Source of the DNA: Pseudomonas sp. RIT288
Lineage (GTDB): Bacteria; Pseudomonadota; Gammaproteobacteria; Pseudomonadales; Pseudomonadaceae
DNA: 64,000 nt
NCBI RefSeq assembly: GCF_000631985.1
Contig: NZ_JFYN01000001.1
Location: forward strand, 124,001-188,000
Direction: 5' to 3'
Shown here in pieces: positions 15,500-24,642 of the stretch. The stretch's first letter is position 1. Every line of letters begins with the position of its first letter. Position numbers and translations under genes: made by a program. The notes below the pieces were generated by a model. It was not told the DNA's origin and did not search any database. It saw only the letters and a list, made by a program, of their open reading frames with translations.

Positions 15500-16444
15500 A
15501 TGAAACGACTGATCAGCAGCTGTGTTCTTGCACTCAGCGGTACCGCTTTCTTGAGCGCCAGCGTCATGGCGGCCGAACCTGCGTCATGCCAGAACGTGCG
15601 CATGGGCGTCGTGAACTGGACGGACGTGATCGCCACCAGTGCCATGACCCAAGTGCTGCTCGATGGCCTCGGCTACAGCACCAAACAAACCAGTGCGTCC
15701 CAGCAAATCATCTTCGCCGGGATTCGCGATCAGCGGCTGGATCTGTTCCTCGGCTACTGGAACCCGCTGATGACCCAGACCATCACCCCGTTCGTCGACG
15801 CCAACCAGGTCAAGGTCCTGGAAGCACCGAGCCTGAAGGATGCCCGCGCGACCCTCGCCGTGCCGACTTATCTGGCGGACAAGGGCCTGAAAACCTTCGC
15901 CGACATTGCCAAATTCGAGAAGGAGCTGGGCGGCAAGATCTACGGCATCGAACCGGGTTCGGGCGCCAACACGCAGATCAAGGCGATGATCGCCAAGAAC
16001 CAGTTCGGCCTCGGAAAATTCCAGTTGGTCGAGTCCAGCGAAGCCGGGATGCTCGCCGCCGTTGACCGCGCCGTGCGCCGCAAGGAAGCCGTGGTGTTCT
16101 TTGGCTGGGCGCCGCACCCGATGAACGTCAACGTCAAGATGACTTACCTCACCGGCAGCGAAGACGCCCTCGGCCCGAACGAAGGCATGGCCACGGTGTG
16201 GACTGTCACCGCGCCAAAATACGCCGAGCAGTGCCCGAACGTCGGTCGCCTGCTAAGCAACCTGACGTTCACCGCCGAAGACGAGAGCCGGATGATGCAA
16301 CCGCTGCTCGATCACAAGGACGCCTTCGAATCCGCCAGACAGTGGCTCAAGGATCACCCAGAAGACAAACAGCGCTGGCTGGAAGGTGTGACCACCTTCG
16401 ACGGCAAACCGGCCGCTGAAAACCTGCAACTGACCAGCAAGTAA
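15500..16444 (+). CDS. caiX: Carnitine-binding periplasmic protein CaiX
   Basis: A 314-residue substrate-binding protein of the quaternary-amine ABC family. A signal peptide of about 25 residues ends at VMAAEP. The mature part contains motifs shared with CbcX in this window (GVVNWTDVIATSAMTQVLLD, KIYGIEPGSGANTQ, SSEAGMLAAVDRA, VFFGWAPHPMN). No permease or ATPase gene accompanies it; in P. aeruginosa CaiX uses the CbcWV core encoded elsewhere in the same locus. It is the first gene of the carnitine set, which suits a carnitine-induced operon under CdhR. Confidence 0.92.
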   Translation: MKRLISSCVLALSGTAFLSASVMAAEPASCQNVRMGVVNWTDVIATSAMTQVLLDGLGYSTKQTSASQQIIFAGIRDQRLDLFLGYWNPLMTQTITPFVDANQVKVLEAPSLKDARATLAVPTYLADKGLKTFADIAKFEKELGGKIYGIEPGSGANTQIKAMIAKNQFGLGKFQLVESSEAGMLAAVDRAVRRKEAVVFFGWAPHPMNVNVKMTYLTGSEDALGPNEGMATVWTVTAPKYAEQCPNVGRLLSNLTFTAEDESRMMQPLLDHKDAFESARQWLKDHPEDKQRWLEGVTTFDGKPAAENLQLTSK

Positions 16445-16562
16445 CCCTCGACTGAACAGCCCCTCACCCTAACCCTCTCCCCAGGGAGAGGGAACTGACC
16501 GACGCTTCGCAGCCCCCAAAAGGGCTGCGAACAGACCCATCACGCCTGAAGGAAACCGCACC

Positions 16563-17450
16563 ATGAACCACGACGTCATCATCACCTGCGCACTCACCGG
16601 TGCTGGCGACACGACCGCCAAGAGCCCCCATGTGCCGGTCACCCCGAAACAGATCGCCGCTGCTGCCGTAGAAGCGGCCAAGGCCGGCGCCACCGTTGTG
16701 CACTGCCATGTACGCGACCCGCAGACCGGCAAGTTCAGCCGTGACGTGGCGCTGTACCGCGAAGTGATGGAGCGCATCCGTGAGGCCGACGTCGACATCA
16801 TCGTCAACCTCACCGCCGGCATGGGCGGCGACCTGGAAATCGGTGCCGGCGAGACCCCGATGGAGTTCGGCCCGAACACCGATCTGGTCGGCCCACTGAC
16901 CCGTCTGGCCCATGTCGAAGAGCTGCTGCCGGAAATCTGCACCCTCGATTGCGGCACGCTGAACTTCGGCGACGGCGACACCATTTACGTCTCGACCCCG
17001 GCGCAACTGCGCGCCGGCGCCAAGCGCATCACCGAGCTGGGGGTGAAGGCCGAGCTGGAAATTTTCGACACCGGTCACCTCTGGTTCGCCAAGCAGATGA
17101 TCAAGGAAGGATTGCTCGACAACCCGCTGTTCCAGCTGTGCCTGGGCATCCCATGGGGTGCGCCGGCCGACACTACCACCATGAAAGCCATGGTCGACAA
17201 CCTGCCGGCCGATGCGGTGTGGGCCGGGTTTGGCATCGGCCGCATGCAGATGCCGATGGCTGCGCAAGCGGTACTGCTCGGCGGCAACGTGCGGGTCGGC
17301 CTGGAAGACAACCTGTGGCTGGACAAGGGTGTGCTGGCAACCAACGGCCAACTGGTCGAACGCGCCAGCGAGATCCTCAGCCGCCTCGGCGCCCGCGTGC
17401 TGACCCCGGCTGAGGGACGCAAGAAAATGGGCCTGACCCAGCGCGGTTAA
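16563..17450 (+). CDS. cdhC: BKACE enzyme: dehydrocarnitine:acetyl-CoA trimethylamine transferase
   Basis: A 295-residue beta-keto acid cleavage enzyme (BKACE, formerly DUF849). His47 and His49 in HCHVRDP are the zinc ligands of the family. It takes 3-dehydrocarnitine from CdhA plus acetyl-CoA and gives acetoacetate and betainyl-CoA. The specificity is inferred from the operon: caiX upstream, cdhA and cdhB downstream. A hairpin GGGGC-TCTGACT-GCCCC at about 17467-17484 follows the gene, and its A-run faces the gene, so its T-run lies on the minus strand. Confidence 0.9.
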   Translation: MNHDVIITCALTGAGDTTAKSPHVPVTPKQIAAAAVEAAKAGATVVHCHVRDPQTGKFSRDVALYREVMERIREADVDIIVNLTAGMGGDLEIGAGETPMEFGPNTDLVGPLTRLAHVEELLPEICTLDCGTLNFGDGDTIYVSTPAQLRAGAKRITELGVKAELEIFDTGHLWFAKQMIKEGLLDNPLFQLCLGIPWGAPADTTTMKAMVDNLPADAVWAGFGIGRMQMPMAAQAVLLGGNVRVGLEDNLWLDKGVLATNGQLVERASEILSRLGARVLTPAEGRKKMGLTQRG

Positions 17451-17494
17451 TTCTCAGCAAAAAAACGGGGCTCTGACTGCCCCCCCCGATTTCA

Positions 17495-17582
17495 CCTGCA
17501 GGAGCTGCCGCAGGCTGCGATCTTTTGATCTTGCTTCAAAAATCAAAATCAAAAGATCGCCGCCTGCGGCAGCTCCTACAGG
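17495..17582. repeat. REP-like inverted repeat, type A
   Basis: Type A hairpin between cdhC and cdhA, 24 bp before the cdhA start, so it lies inside the carnitine gene set. Confidence 0.85.
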
Positions 17583-17605
17583 AAACACCTTTTCAGGGAG
17601 TTCCT

Positions 17606-18571
17606 ATGAGCTTTATCACCAACATCAAAACCTTCGCCGCCCTCGGCAGCGGTGTCATCGGCAGCGGCTGGGTCGCGCGTGCCCTCGCCCATGGCCTCGA
17701 CGTGGTGGCCTGGGACCCGGCGCCTGGCGCTGAAGCCGCGCTGCGCAAACGCGTGGCGAATGCCTGGGGCGCGCTGGAGAAAAACGGTCTGGCGCCCGGC
17801 GCCTCGCAGGAGCGTCTGCGCTTTGTCGCGACCATCGAGGAGTGCGTACGCGATGCCGACTTCATTCAGGAAAGCGCCCCGGAACGCCTTGAGCTGAAAC
17901 TGGAGCTGCACAGCAAAATCAGCGCAGCGGCCAAGCCCGATGCGCTGATCGGCTCCAGCACCTCGGGCCTGTTGCCGAGCGAGTTCTACGAGAGCTCGAC
18001 CCACCCTGAACGCTGCGTGGTCGGTCACCCGTTCAACCCGGTCTACCTGCTGCCGCTGGTGGAAGTGGTCGGCGGCAAGAACACCGCGCCCGAGGCCGTG
18101 CAAGCGGCGATGAGCGTCTACGAATCCCTCGGCATGCGCCCGCTGCACGTGCGCAAGGAAGTGCCGGGATTCATCGCTGATCGTCTGCTCGAAGCGCTGT
18201 GGCGCGAGGCGCTGCACCTGGTCAATGACGGGGTGGCGACCACTGGCGAGATCGACGACGCGATCCGTTTTGGCGCCGGGCTGCGCTGGTCGTTCATGGG
18301 CACGTTTCTGACCTATACGCTGGCCGGTGGTGACGCAGGGATGCGCCACTTCATGTCGCAGTTCGGCCCGGCGTTGCAGTTGCCATGGACGTATCTGCCG
18401 GCACCGGAGCTGACCGACAAGCTGATCGACGATGTGGTCGATGGCACCAGCAATCAGCTCGGCCGCCACAGCATTTCGGCGCTGGAGCGCTATCGTGATG
18501 ACTGCCTGCTGGCGGTGCTTGAGGCGGTGAAGACCACCAAGGAAAAGCACGGGATGAGTTTCAGCGAGTAA
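17606..18571 (+). CDS. cdhA: L-carnitine 3-dehydrogenase
   Basis: A 321-residue 3-hydroxyacyl-CoA dehydrogenase-like protein that oxidises L-carnitine to 3-dehydrocarnitine with NAD+. The Rossmann motif is GSGVIGSGW at 14-22, and the C-terminal helical 3HCDH domain starts near residue 190 ([20 protein letters not shown]). The ATG at 17606 follows CAGGGAG and gives the conserved [16 protein letters not shown] start; an upstream in-frame start lies inside the repeat and is rejected. It forms the committing step of carnitine degradation with CdhC and CdhB. Confidence 0.93.
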   Translation: MSFITNIKTFAALGSGVIGSGWVARALAHGLDVVAWDPAPGAEAALRKRVANAWGALEKNGLAPGASQERLRFVATIEECVRDADFIQESAPERLELKLELHSKISAAAKPDALIGSSTSGLLPSEFYESSTHPERCVVGHPFNPVYLLPLVEVVGGKNTAPEAVQAAMSVYESLGMRPLHVRKEVPGFIADRLLEALWREALHLVNDGVATTGEIDDAIRFGAGLRWSFMGTFLTYTLAGGDAGMRHFMSQFGPALQLPWTYLPAPELTDKLIDDVVDGTSNQLGRHSISALERYRDDCLLAVLEAVKTTKEKHGMSFSE

Positions 18572-18581
18572 TCGCCTTCCC

Positions 18582-18716
18582 CTGTGGCGAGGGTGCTTGC
18601 TCCCGCTCGGCCGCGAAGCGGTCGTAAAACCAGCGAATGCTGTCTGACCGAGGCACCGCGTTCAGAGGTTTTGGGGCTGCTGCGCAGCCCAACGGGAGCA
18701 AGCTCCCTCGCCACAA
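18582..18716. repeat. Inverted repeat, type B
   Basis: Arms CCTGTGGCGAGGGTGCTTGC and its near complement, 135 bp in all, between cdhA and cdhB. Confidence 0.85.
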
Positions 18717-18751
18717 GTGTGTATTGCGCCAGCGATCTATGGAGTTCAACC

Positions 18752-19228
18752 ATGTCAGCCCTCACTACCTACCAAACCCGCATCATCCCCGACTGGGTCG
18801 ACTACAACGGCCATCTGCGCGACGCCTTCTACCTGCTGATCTTCAGTTACGCCACCGACGCCCTGATGGACCGTCTCGGCATGGACAGCAGCAACCGCGA
18901 AGCCAGCGGCCACTCGTTGTTCACCCTCGAACTGCATCTGAATTATCTGCACGAAGTGAAGCTCGACGCCGAGGTCGAAGTGCGCACGCAGATCATCGCT
19001 CACGACAGCAAGCGCCTGCACCTCTATCACAGCCTGCACCTGGCCGGCGATGACAAGGAACTGGCCGGCAACGAACAGATGCTGCTGCACGTCGACCTCG
19101 CCGGGCCGCGCTCGGCACCGTTCCCCCCGGACACCCTGGGTCGCCTGCAAGCCATCGTCGCCGAGCAAGTCGACTTGCCCGCCCCGGCTTACATCGGCCG
19201 CGTCATCGCCCTGCCACCCACCCGCTGA
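18752..19228 (+). CDS. cdhB: Betainyl-CoA thioesterase
   Basis: A 158-residue hotdog-fold thioesterase of the 4-hydroxybenzoyl-CoA type, with the family's WVDYNGHLRDAFY motif near residues 15-27 carrying the catalytic Asp. It would hydrolyse betainyl-CoA to glycine betaine and CoA, the last step from carnitine to betaine. The ATG at 18752 is chosen because the longer reading runs through the type B repeat. The next gene begins 23 bp after the stop, so the two are probably co-transcribed. Confidence 0.88.
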   Translation: MSALTTYQTRIIPDWVDYNGHLRDAFYLLIFSYATDALMDRLGMDSSNREASGHSLFTLELHLNYLHEVKLDAEVEVRTQIIAHDSKRLHLYHSLHLAGDDKELAGNEQMLLHVDLAGPRSAPFPPDTLGRLQAIVAEQVDLPAPAYIGRVIALPPTR

Positions 19229-19251
19229 CTCTTCCCACGCAAGGAGCCGCC

Positions 19252-20415
19252 ATGCACACCGCTGCCGCCGTTGCCGATTTCCGTACTTATCCGTTGATCA
19301 GCGCGCTGAGCGGCGTGCAGAACCTGGCGGATCGCGTGTCGATTGCCTGGGCCGATGGCCGCATCAGCCCGTTTCACCACGTCTGGCTGCGGGACAACTG
19401 TCCGTGCCTGCAATGCGTCTACAACGTCACCCGCGAGCAGGTATTCGAGATCGTCGATGCTGCACCGGAGCTCGCCCCCGCCAACGCGCACATCGACAGC
19501 GACGGATGTCTGCAGATCGACTGGCAGGATGGCCATCGCAGTCGCTTCGATCCGGGCTGGTTGCGCGCTCACGCCTATGACGACGAATCCCGCGCCGAAC
19601 ATCTGGCGGCCACACCCAAGGCTTACCTGTGGCGCAGCGATTTGCAGTTGCCGGTGTTCGACTACGCCGCGCTGATGAATGACAACAGCGCGCTGCTGCA
19701 ATGGCTGCTCGCGGTGCGTGACATCGGCCTGACTCAAGTACGCGGCGTGCCCACCGAACCGGGTTCGCTGAAGCTGATCGCGCAGCGCATTTCGTTCATC
19801 CGCGAGAGCAATTTCGGCGTGCTGTTCAACGTGCAGTCCAAGGCCGATGCCGACAGCAACGCCTACACCGCCTTCAACCTGCCGTTGCACACGGACTTGC
19901 CGACTCGCGAACTGCAACCGGGGCTGCAATTTCTGCATTGCCTGGTGAATGATGCCGAGGGTGGCGAGAGTATTTTTGTCGATGGTTTTGCGATTGCCGA
20001 CGCGTTGCGTCAGGAAGCACCGGAGCTGTTTCAGGCGCTATGCGAGATCCCCGTGGAATTCCGCAACAAGGATCGCTACAGCGACTATCGCTGCCTGGCG
20101 CCGATCATTGCGCTGGACGCGTTGGGCCGGGTTGCGGAAATTCGCATGGCGAACTTTTTGCGCGGCGCATTCGATACGTCGGTGGAGCAGATGCCGCTGC
20201 TGTATCGGGCCTATCGGCGCTTGATTGCGATGACCCGCGAGCCACGGTTTCGGCTGATGCAGCGACTCAATCCGGGCGAGCTGTGGTGCTTTGACAATCG
20301 GCGGACGCTGCATGCGCGCAATGCGTTTGACCCGGCGACCGGGGCGCGGCATTTCCAGGGCTGCTACATCGATCGGGATGAGTTGTTGTCGCGGATTCTG
20401 GTGTTGCAACGCTAA
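19252..20415 (+). CDS. Gamma-butyrobetaine dioxygenase
   Basis: A 387-residue Fe(II)/2-oxoglutarate dioxygenase. The N-terminal DUF971-type domain (WLRDNCPCLQCV near 43-54) probably binds zinc. The catalytic TauD-like domain has the HxD motif in LPLHTDLPT near 215 and a distal His in RRTLHARNAF near 352. It hydroxylates gamma-butyrobetaine to L-carnitine. Its position directly after cdhB couples carnitine synthesis to carnitine breakdown, so the cell can use gamma-butyrobetaine as a nutrient. The start has AAGGAG six bases upstream. Confidence 0.9.
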   Translation: MHTAAAVADFRTYPLISALSGVQNLADRVSIAWADGRISPFHHVWLRDNCPCLQCVYNVTREQVFEIVDAAPELAPANAHIDSDGCLQIDWQDGHRSRFDPGWLRAHAYDDESRAEHLAATPKAYLWRSDLQLPVFDYAALMNDNSALLQWLLAVRDIGLTQVRGVPTEPGSLKLIAQRISFIRESNFGVLFNVQSKADADSNAYTAFNLPLHTDLPTRELQPGLQFLHCLVNDAEGGESIFVDGFAIADALRQEAPELFQALCEIPVEFRNKDRYSDYRCLAPIIALDALGRVAEIRMANFLRGAFDTSVEQMPLLYRAYRRLIAMTREPRFRLMQRLNPGELWCFDNRRTLHARNAFDPATGARHFQGCYIDRDELLSRILVLQR

Positions 20416-20425
20416 CCGCTAAAAG

Positions 20426-20504
20426 CAAAAGATCGCAGCCTGCGGCAGCTCCTACATTGGAATGCGTTTTCCCTGCAGGAGCTGCCGCAGGCTGCGATCT
20501 TTTG
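20426..20504. repeat. REP-like inverted repeat, type A (outward form)
   Basis: Outward arrangement of the type A arms, directly after the gamma-butyrobetaine dioxygenase gene. Confidence 0.85.
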
Positions 20505-20512
20505 ACTTTCAT

Positions 20513-20556
20513 AAAATTAAAAAAAGCCCCGATACAAGCCGTGACAGGATCGGGGC
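20513..20556 (-). terminator. Rho-independent terminator facing the minus strand
   Basis: GCCCCGAT and ATCGGGGC pair across a 15-nt loop (20526-20556). On the minus strand the stem is followed by a run of seven T. No minus-strand gene ends close by; gbdR ends about 570 bp upstream. It therefore ends either a long gbdR transcript or an unannotated small RNA in 20557-20768, a stretch with no gene I can support. Confidence 0.6.
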
Positions 20557-20768
20557 AGAGGGTACTGTCGAGGAGCTGCCAGTCGAGGGTGACCAAACCG
20601 TCGTGTAGCGAGCTGAGGCCAGTGTGCCCACTCCCCTTGGCACTGAGTTAGCCGAAAACGACCTGTTCATAGCCGTCGCGGCCACTGCGACAAATCGCCC
20701 TTGCCGTCACTCCCCCCGCCCACCAGAATCGAATCACGACCTCCGTTTGCCGAAGAAGGAAGCGCGCC

Positions 20769-21032
20769 ATGATGTATGCCGATTTGATCGATCAGGAAGA
20801 CTTGTTGGGCCAGCTCAAGGCATTGGGTATTCAAATGCCGAGCGGTTCAACCGCCGAGCAGGCCTGTGAGTGTGCGGTGCGCGGTCTGGACAATGTTCGC
20901 GCGTTTGAACTGCGCAAGATGGTCAAGGACATGTACACCAGTGGCGCCAGTATCCAGCCTGCGGTGCGCCAGGCGATCGACAAGCAGTTGTTGCCGGCGT
21001 TGGCGGATTACCAGCAAAGCCACAGCGCCTGA
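20769..21032 (+). CDS. Conserved hypothetical protein
   Basis: An 87-residue soluble, mostly helical protein with no domain I recognise. It starts MMYADLIDQEDLLGQL; either of the first two ATGs could be used, and GAAGGAAG precedes them. Pseudomonas genomes have a small hypothetical gene near gbdR, and this is probably it. There is no signal peptide or membrane span. It lies between two REP-like repeats and is convergent with gbdR. Confidence 0.65.
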   Translation: MMYADLIDQEDLLGQLKALGIQMPSGSTAEQACECAVRGLDNVRAFELRKMVKDMYTSGASIQPAVRQAIDKQLLPALADYQQSHSA

Positions 21033-21039
21033 CAGAAGA

Positions 21040-21119
21040 TCAAATGATCGCAGCCTGCGGCAGCTCCTACAGTTGAAATGCGATTCCCTGTAGGAGCTGC
21101 CGCAGGCTGCGATCTTTTG
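21040..21119. repeat. REP-like inverted repeat, type A (outward form)
   Basis: Outward type A arms in the gap between the convergent hypothetical gene and gbdR. Confidence 0.85.
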
Positions 21120-21121
21120 CT

Positions 21122-22225
21122 TTACAGCCTTACGCTGGCAAACGTCGATTCATTGCGAGCCTGACTCAACGCCGACATCGGCCCAGACAGCGGCGACATC
21201 ACGATCGCCTGCGGCAGCGGCAGCATCGCCACTTGCTGCGTGGTGTTGGAGCCTACGCGCTCGTCACGCGGCGGAATGCCGAAGTATTCGCGGTAGCACT
21301 TGGAGAAGTGCGGCGTCGACACGAACCCACACACCGAGGCGACTTCGATGATCGACATCGGCGTCTGCTTGAGCAGTTGCCGTGCGCGGATCAGGCGCAG
21401 CTTCAAGTAGTAGCGCGACGGCGAGCAGTGCAGGTATTTCTGGAACAGCCGCTCCAGCTGTCGACGCGACACGGCGACGTACACCGCCAGTTCGTCGAGG
21501 TCGATCGGCTCTTCGAGGTTGGCTTCCATCAGCGCGACGATTTCCTGCAGCTTCGGCTGATTGGTGCCGAGCATGTGCTTGAGCGGCACGCGCTGGTGAT
21601 CCTGCTCGTTGCGGATGCGTTCGTAGACAAACATTTCCGAGATCGCGGCGGACAGCTCACGACCGTGATCGCGGCTGATCAGGTGCAGCATCATGTCCAG
21701 TGGCGCAGTACCGCCGGAACTGGTGAAGCGGTTACGGTCGAGGGTGAACAGGCGAGTGCTCATCGCCACGCGCGGGAAAGCTTCCTGCATCGCCGCCAGA
21801 CATTCCCAGTGCACGCTGCAATCGAAACCGTCGAGCAGACCGGCACAAGCCAAAGCCCAACTGCCGGTGCACACCGCGCCGAGACGCTTGGACTGACGCG
21901 CCTGACTCTGCAACCAGGACACGTGTTCACGGGTCACGGTGCGCTGAATACCGATCCCGCCGCAAACGATCACGGTGTCCAGCGGTGGCGCTTTGTGCAT
22001 GGAGGCATCGGGGGTGATTTGCAGACCGTCACTGGCCCACACCTGGCCGCCATCGACGGTCAGCGTGCTCCAGCGATACAGCTCACGACCGGACAATTGG
22101 TTGGCCATGCGCAGGGGTTCGACTGCGGAGGCCAGAGAAATCAGCGTGAAATTGTCCAGCAGCAGAAAGCCGATGGATTGAGGCGCACGGTTCTGGGGTT
22201 GGGCCCCGGAGTTGAACGACGTCAT
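21122..22225 (-). CDS. gbdR: Glycine betaine and dimethylglycine-responsive activator GbdR
   Basis: A 367-residue AraC-family regulator of the GlxA type. The N-terminal DJ-1/PfpI-like domain (about 19-190) includes CTGSWALACAGLLDGF near 118-133. The C-terminal AraC domain has two helix-turn-helices, the second in MSIIEVASVCGFVSTPHFSKCYREYFG near 290-316. GbdR activates gbcA, gbcB, dgcA, the cbc transporter and other choline-degradation genes when betaine or dimethylglycine is present. The tail after residue 325 is poorly structured. A sigma-54-like promoter lies about 97 bp upstream of the start. Confidence 0.95.
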   Translation of the reverse strand: MTSFNSGAQPQNRAPQSIGFLLLDNFTLISLASAVEPLRMANQLSGRELYRWSTLTVDGGQVWASDGLQITPDASMHKAPPLDTVIVCGGIGIQRTVTREHVSWLQSQARQSKRLGAVCTGSWALACAGLLDGFDCSVHWECLAAMQEAFPRVAMSTRLFTLDRNRFTSSGGTAPLDMMLHLISRDHGRELSAAISEMFVYERIRNEQDHQRVPLKHMLGTNQPKLQEIVALMEANLEEPIDLDELAVYVAVSRRQLERLFQKYLHCSPSRYYLKLRLIRARQLLKQTPMSIIEVASVCGFVSTPHFSKCYREYFGIPPRDERVGSNTTQQVAMLPLPQAIVMSPLSGPMSALSQARNESTFASVRL

Positions 22226-22321
22226 CGCGGTATCTCCTCACACAAAGCGGGTGATGGCCTCAGGCGGAGGCTCTTGTTATTGCCGGCGTTCTCGCGTGAG
22301 AGACGGGCTTTGTTATGACAG

Positions 22322-22340
22322 AGCAATTGCCATGCCTAAA
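22322..22340 (-). promoter_or_regulatory. Candidate sigma-54 promoter of gbdR
   Basis: On the minus strand AGGCATGGCAATTGCT has GG and GC exactly ten bases apart, with GGCA and TTGC cores as in the -24/-12 consensus. Transcription would start near 22311, leaving a leader of about 85 nt. Sigma-54 control would let nitrogen or carbon regulators such as NtrC or CbrB set GbdR levels. Confidence 0.5.
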
Positions 22341-22685
22341 ATTGAATGGCTGTTCAATAACTCCTGAAAACGACGTCGCGACGTGTCTATTCAAGACGTC
22401 GGACACAGGGTATTTCGAAGTGCCATCAGCGGCGGTGAGAGCCCTGCCCCGCTGCCTGTGAGCAGATCGGTAGCACTTGTGGGAACGGGCTTGCGCGGGG
22501 TTGTTTCAGAGTGTCACCGCAGGCACAGGTGACGGACGGTAGAGGGGGCGAATGGCGCACCGTGGCTGGGAAACACTCTTATCTGATTGCGACGCGCTAA
22601 AAGGTGGCGTGATTTGATTACCATGTTCACTTGGTGAGCAGTTTTGACTGGTCTGCTCATATTCCAATAGGGAGGGTTGCAGGCT
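22341..22685. other. Intergenic region upstream of gbdR
   Basis: No gene is supported here. A perfect 12-bp palindrome ACGTCGCGACGT (22373-22384) lies about 35 bp upstream of the sigma-54-like promoter and is followed by a related GACGTCGG, so it could bind an activator. The rest shows no clear structure. Confidence 0.4.
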
Positions 22686-22820
22686 CTTGTGGCGAGGGAG
22701 CTTGCTTCCGCTGGACTGCGAAGCAGGCCCAAAACCAGACTTCGCGGTCCCTCAGTTGAAACCCACCAAATTGATTGCGACTGCAGCGCAGCCGAGCGGG
22801 AGCAAGCTCCCTCACCACAG
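22686..22820. repeat. Inverted repeat, type B
   Basis: Arms TTGTGGCGAGGGAGCTTGCT and its near complement, directly after the sdaB stop codon. Confidence 0.85.
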
Positions 22821-22829
22821 AAAAATGTT

Positions 22830-24206
22830 TCAGCACTCAACCGCGCTAACGGCCAGACCACCCCGCGAGGTCTCTTTATATTTGTCATGCATATCTGCGC
22901 CGGTATCGCGCATGGTGCGGATCACCCGGTCCAGCGAGATGAAGTGCTGACCATCGCCACGCAAGGCCATCTGCGCCGCGTTGATCGCCTTCACCGCCGC
23001 GATCGCATTGCGCTCGATGCACGGCACCTGCACTAACCCGCCGACCGGATCGCAGGTCAGGCCAAGGTTGTGTTCCAGGCCAATTTCCGCCGCGTTGCAC
23101 AATTGCTCCGGAGTCGCGCCGAGAATCTCCGCCAACCCCGCCGCCGCCATCGCGCAAGCCGAGCCGACCTCGCCCTGGCAACCGACTTCGGCACCGGAGA
23201 TCGAGGCGTTCTTCTTGCACAGAATGCCCACCGCCGCCGCACCCAAGAAGTAGTCGACAACGTTGGCGTCGGTGACCGCTTCGCTGAACTTCATGAAGTA
23301 GTGCAGTACCGCCGGGATGATCCCCGCCGCACCGTTGGTCGGCGCCGTGACCATGCGCCCGCCGGCAGCGTTTTCTTCATTGACCGCGAGGGCGAACAGG
23401 TTGACCCACTCCATGGCACTGAGGGTCGAGCCGATCACGTTGGGCTTGTTCAATTCCTGCAGGCTGCGATGCAACTTGGCTGCACGCCGCCGCACATTGA
23501 GGCCACCGGGGAGGATGCCTTCGTGCTTGAGGCCCTGCTCGACGCAATCCTGCATCGCCCGCCACAACTTCATCAGCCCGGCGCGGATTTCCTCTTCGCT
23601 GCGCCAGACCTTTTCGTTGGCCATCATCAGTTCGGCGACACGCAGGTTGTTCTTTTGACACAGCTGCAGCAGCTCCACCGCGCTGGAAAAGTCATAAGGC
23701 AATTCGGTGCGATCCAGATCGACCACACCGCTGGATGCCTGCGCCTGATCCACCACAAAACCGCCACCGACCGAATAGTAGGTGTCGCGATGAATCTCGC
23801 CGTGATCGCCTTCGGCAACCAGTGTCATGGCGTTGGGATGGAACGGCAGGTTTTCGTCGATCAGGCGCATGTCACGAGCCCATATAAATGGCACCGACAG
23901 ACGACCATCCAATAACAGCGTGTGAGTTTCGCGCAGCGCCTGGATTCGCCGGCCGATCTGCGACGGGTCGATTGCGTCCGGCCACTCGCCCATCAGGCCC
24001 ATGATCACCGCGTTGTCACTGCCGTGACCGATGCCGGTAGCCGACAGCGAGCCGAACAGTTGCACTTCTATACGCCGTACCTGCTCCAGCAGGTGCCGGT
24101 CGCGCAGCGATTCGACAAACAGGGCGGCGGCGCGCATCGGGCCGACGGTGTGGGAACTGGACGGGCCGATGCCGATTTTGAACAGGTCGAAAACGCTGAT
24201 AGCCAT
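22830..24206 (-). CDS. sdaB: L-serine ammonia-lyase, single-chain
   Basis: A 458-residue iron-sulfur L-serine dehydratase that deaminates serine to pyruvate. The N-terminal beta domain is followed by the alpha domain with the Fe-S cysteines in [18 protein letters not shown] and [12 protein letters not shown] near residues 340-400. Sarcosine breakdown makes glycine and a methylene-folate unit, which combine to serine, so this enzyme closes the route from choline to central carbon. It is divergent from cbcX across a 436-bp spacer that contains a 21-bp tandem repeat. Confidence 0.94.
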   Translation of the reverse strand: MAISVFDLFKIGIGPSSSHTVGPMRAAALFVESLRDRHLLEQVRRIEVQLFGSLSATGIGHGSDNAVIMGLMGEWPDAIDPSQIGRRIQALRETHTLLLDGRLSVPFIWARDMRLIDENLPFHPNAMTLVAEGDHGEIHRDTYYSVGGGFVVDQAQASSGVVDLDRTELPYDFSSAVELLQLCQKNNLRVAELMMANEKVWRSEEEIRAGLMKLWRAMQDCVEQGLKHEGILPGGLNVRRRAAKLHRSLQELNKPNVIGSTLSAMEWVNLFALAVNEENAAGGRMVTAPTNGAAGIIPAVLHYFMKFSEAVTDANVVDYFLGAAAVGILCKKNASISGAEVGCQGEVGSACAMAAAGLAEILGATPEQLCNAAEIGLEHNLGLTCDPVGGLVQVPCIERNAIAAVKAINAAQMALRGDGQHFISLDRVIRTMRDTGADMHDKYKETSRGGLAVSAVEC

Positions 24207-24449
24207 TGCTGCAGAGCTCCTGAGGATGCCGTTCCCGGGCGTAAAGCGCCCGCTGGCGGAGCTGCTACGCTCAAGCTGCGATCCGCCGGAATGCCCGCAT
24301 CATCAGGCTTTTGTCAGGTCGCTCGGCGTCTGACACCGACGCACTCATGCCCACCAACGCCGTGCCGGTTTCCTCCCGTGTTTTCGCCGTTTTTATGCGG
24401 TTCAGATGGCCAAACGGGCCGGAAAAAAGCTGTAAACGACGTCACTGAC

Positions 24450-24491
24450 ACTGGATGCGACCATCCCTGTACTGGATACGACCCACCCTGT
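24450..24491 (+). promoter_or_regulatory. Tandem 21-bp repeat, candidate GbdR site
   Basis: Two adjacent 21-bp copies (24450-24470 and 24471-24491) differ at three positions. Each begins ACTGGAT, contains CGACC and ends CCCTGT. The repeat lies about 150 bp before cbcX and 245 bp before sdaB. Direct repeats spaced by two helical turns are the usual target of AraC-family proteins, and GbdR controls cbcXWV and sdaB in P. aeruginosa. The rest of the 24207-24642 spacer shows no further structure. Confidence 0.55.
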
Positions 24492-24642
24492 AGGCGTCAG
24501 ATTTTCACTGGTACATGATCGTTATGACTCGATTGCAAGGCGCCGTGGTAGAGCTGTCTCCAGAACGCCATCCAACCGCAACCTATAAGTGCGGTGGTCC
24601 ACAGTCGGAACACTGCCAAAAAAAACACCAAGGAGTCCATCC

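Noticed and set aside
17466..17484. Hairpin after cdhC as its terminator
   Set aside because: The A/T run lies on the wrong side for a plus-strand transcript, and cdhA continues the gene set, so I do not call it a cdhC terminator.
22514..22888. A 124-codon minus-strand frame between gbdR and sdaB
   Set aside because: It runs through the type B inverted repeat and into sdaB; no family resemblance.
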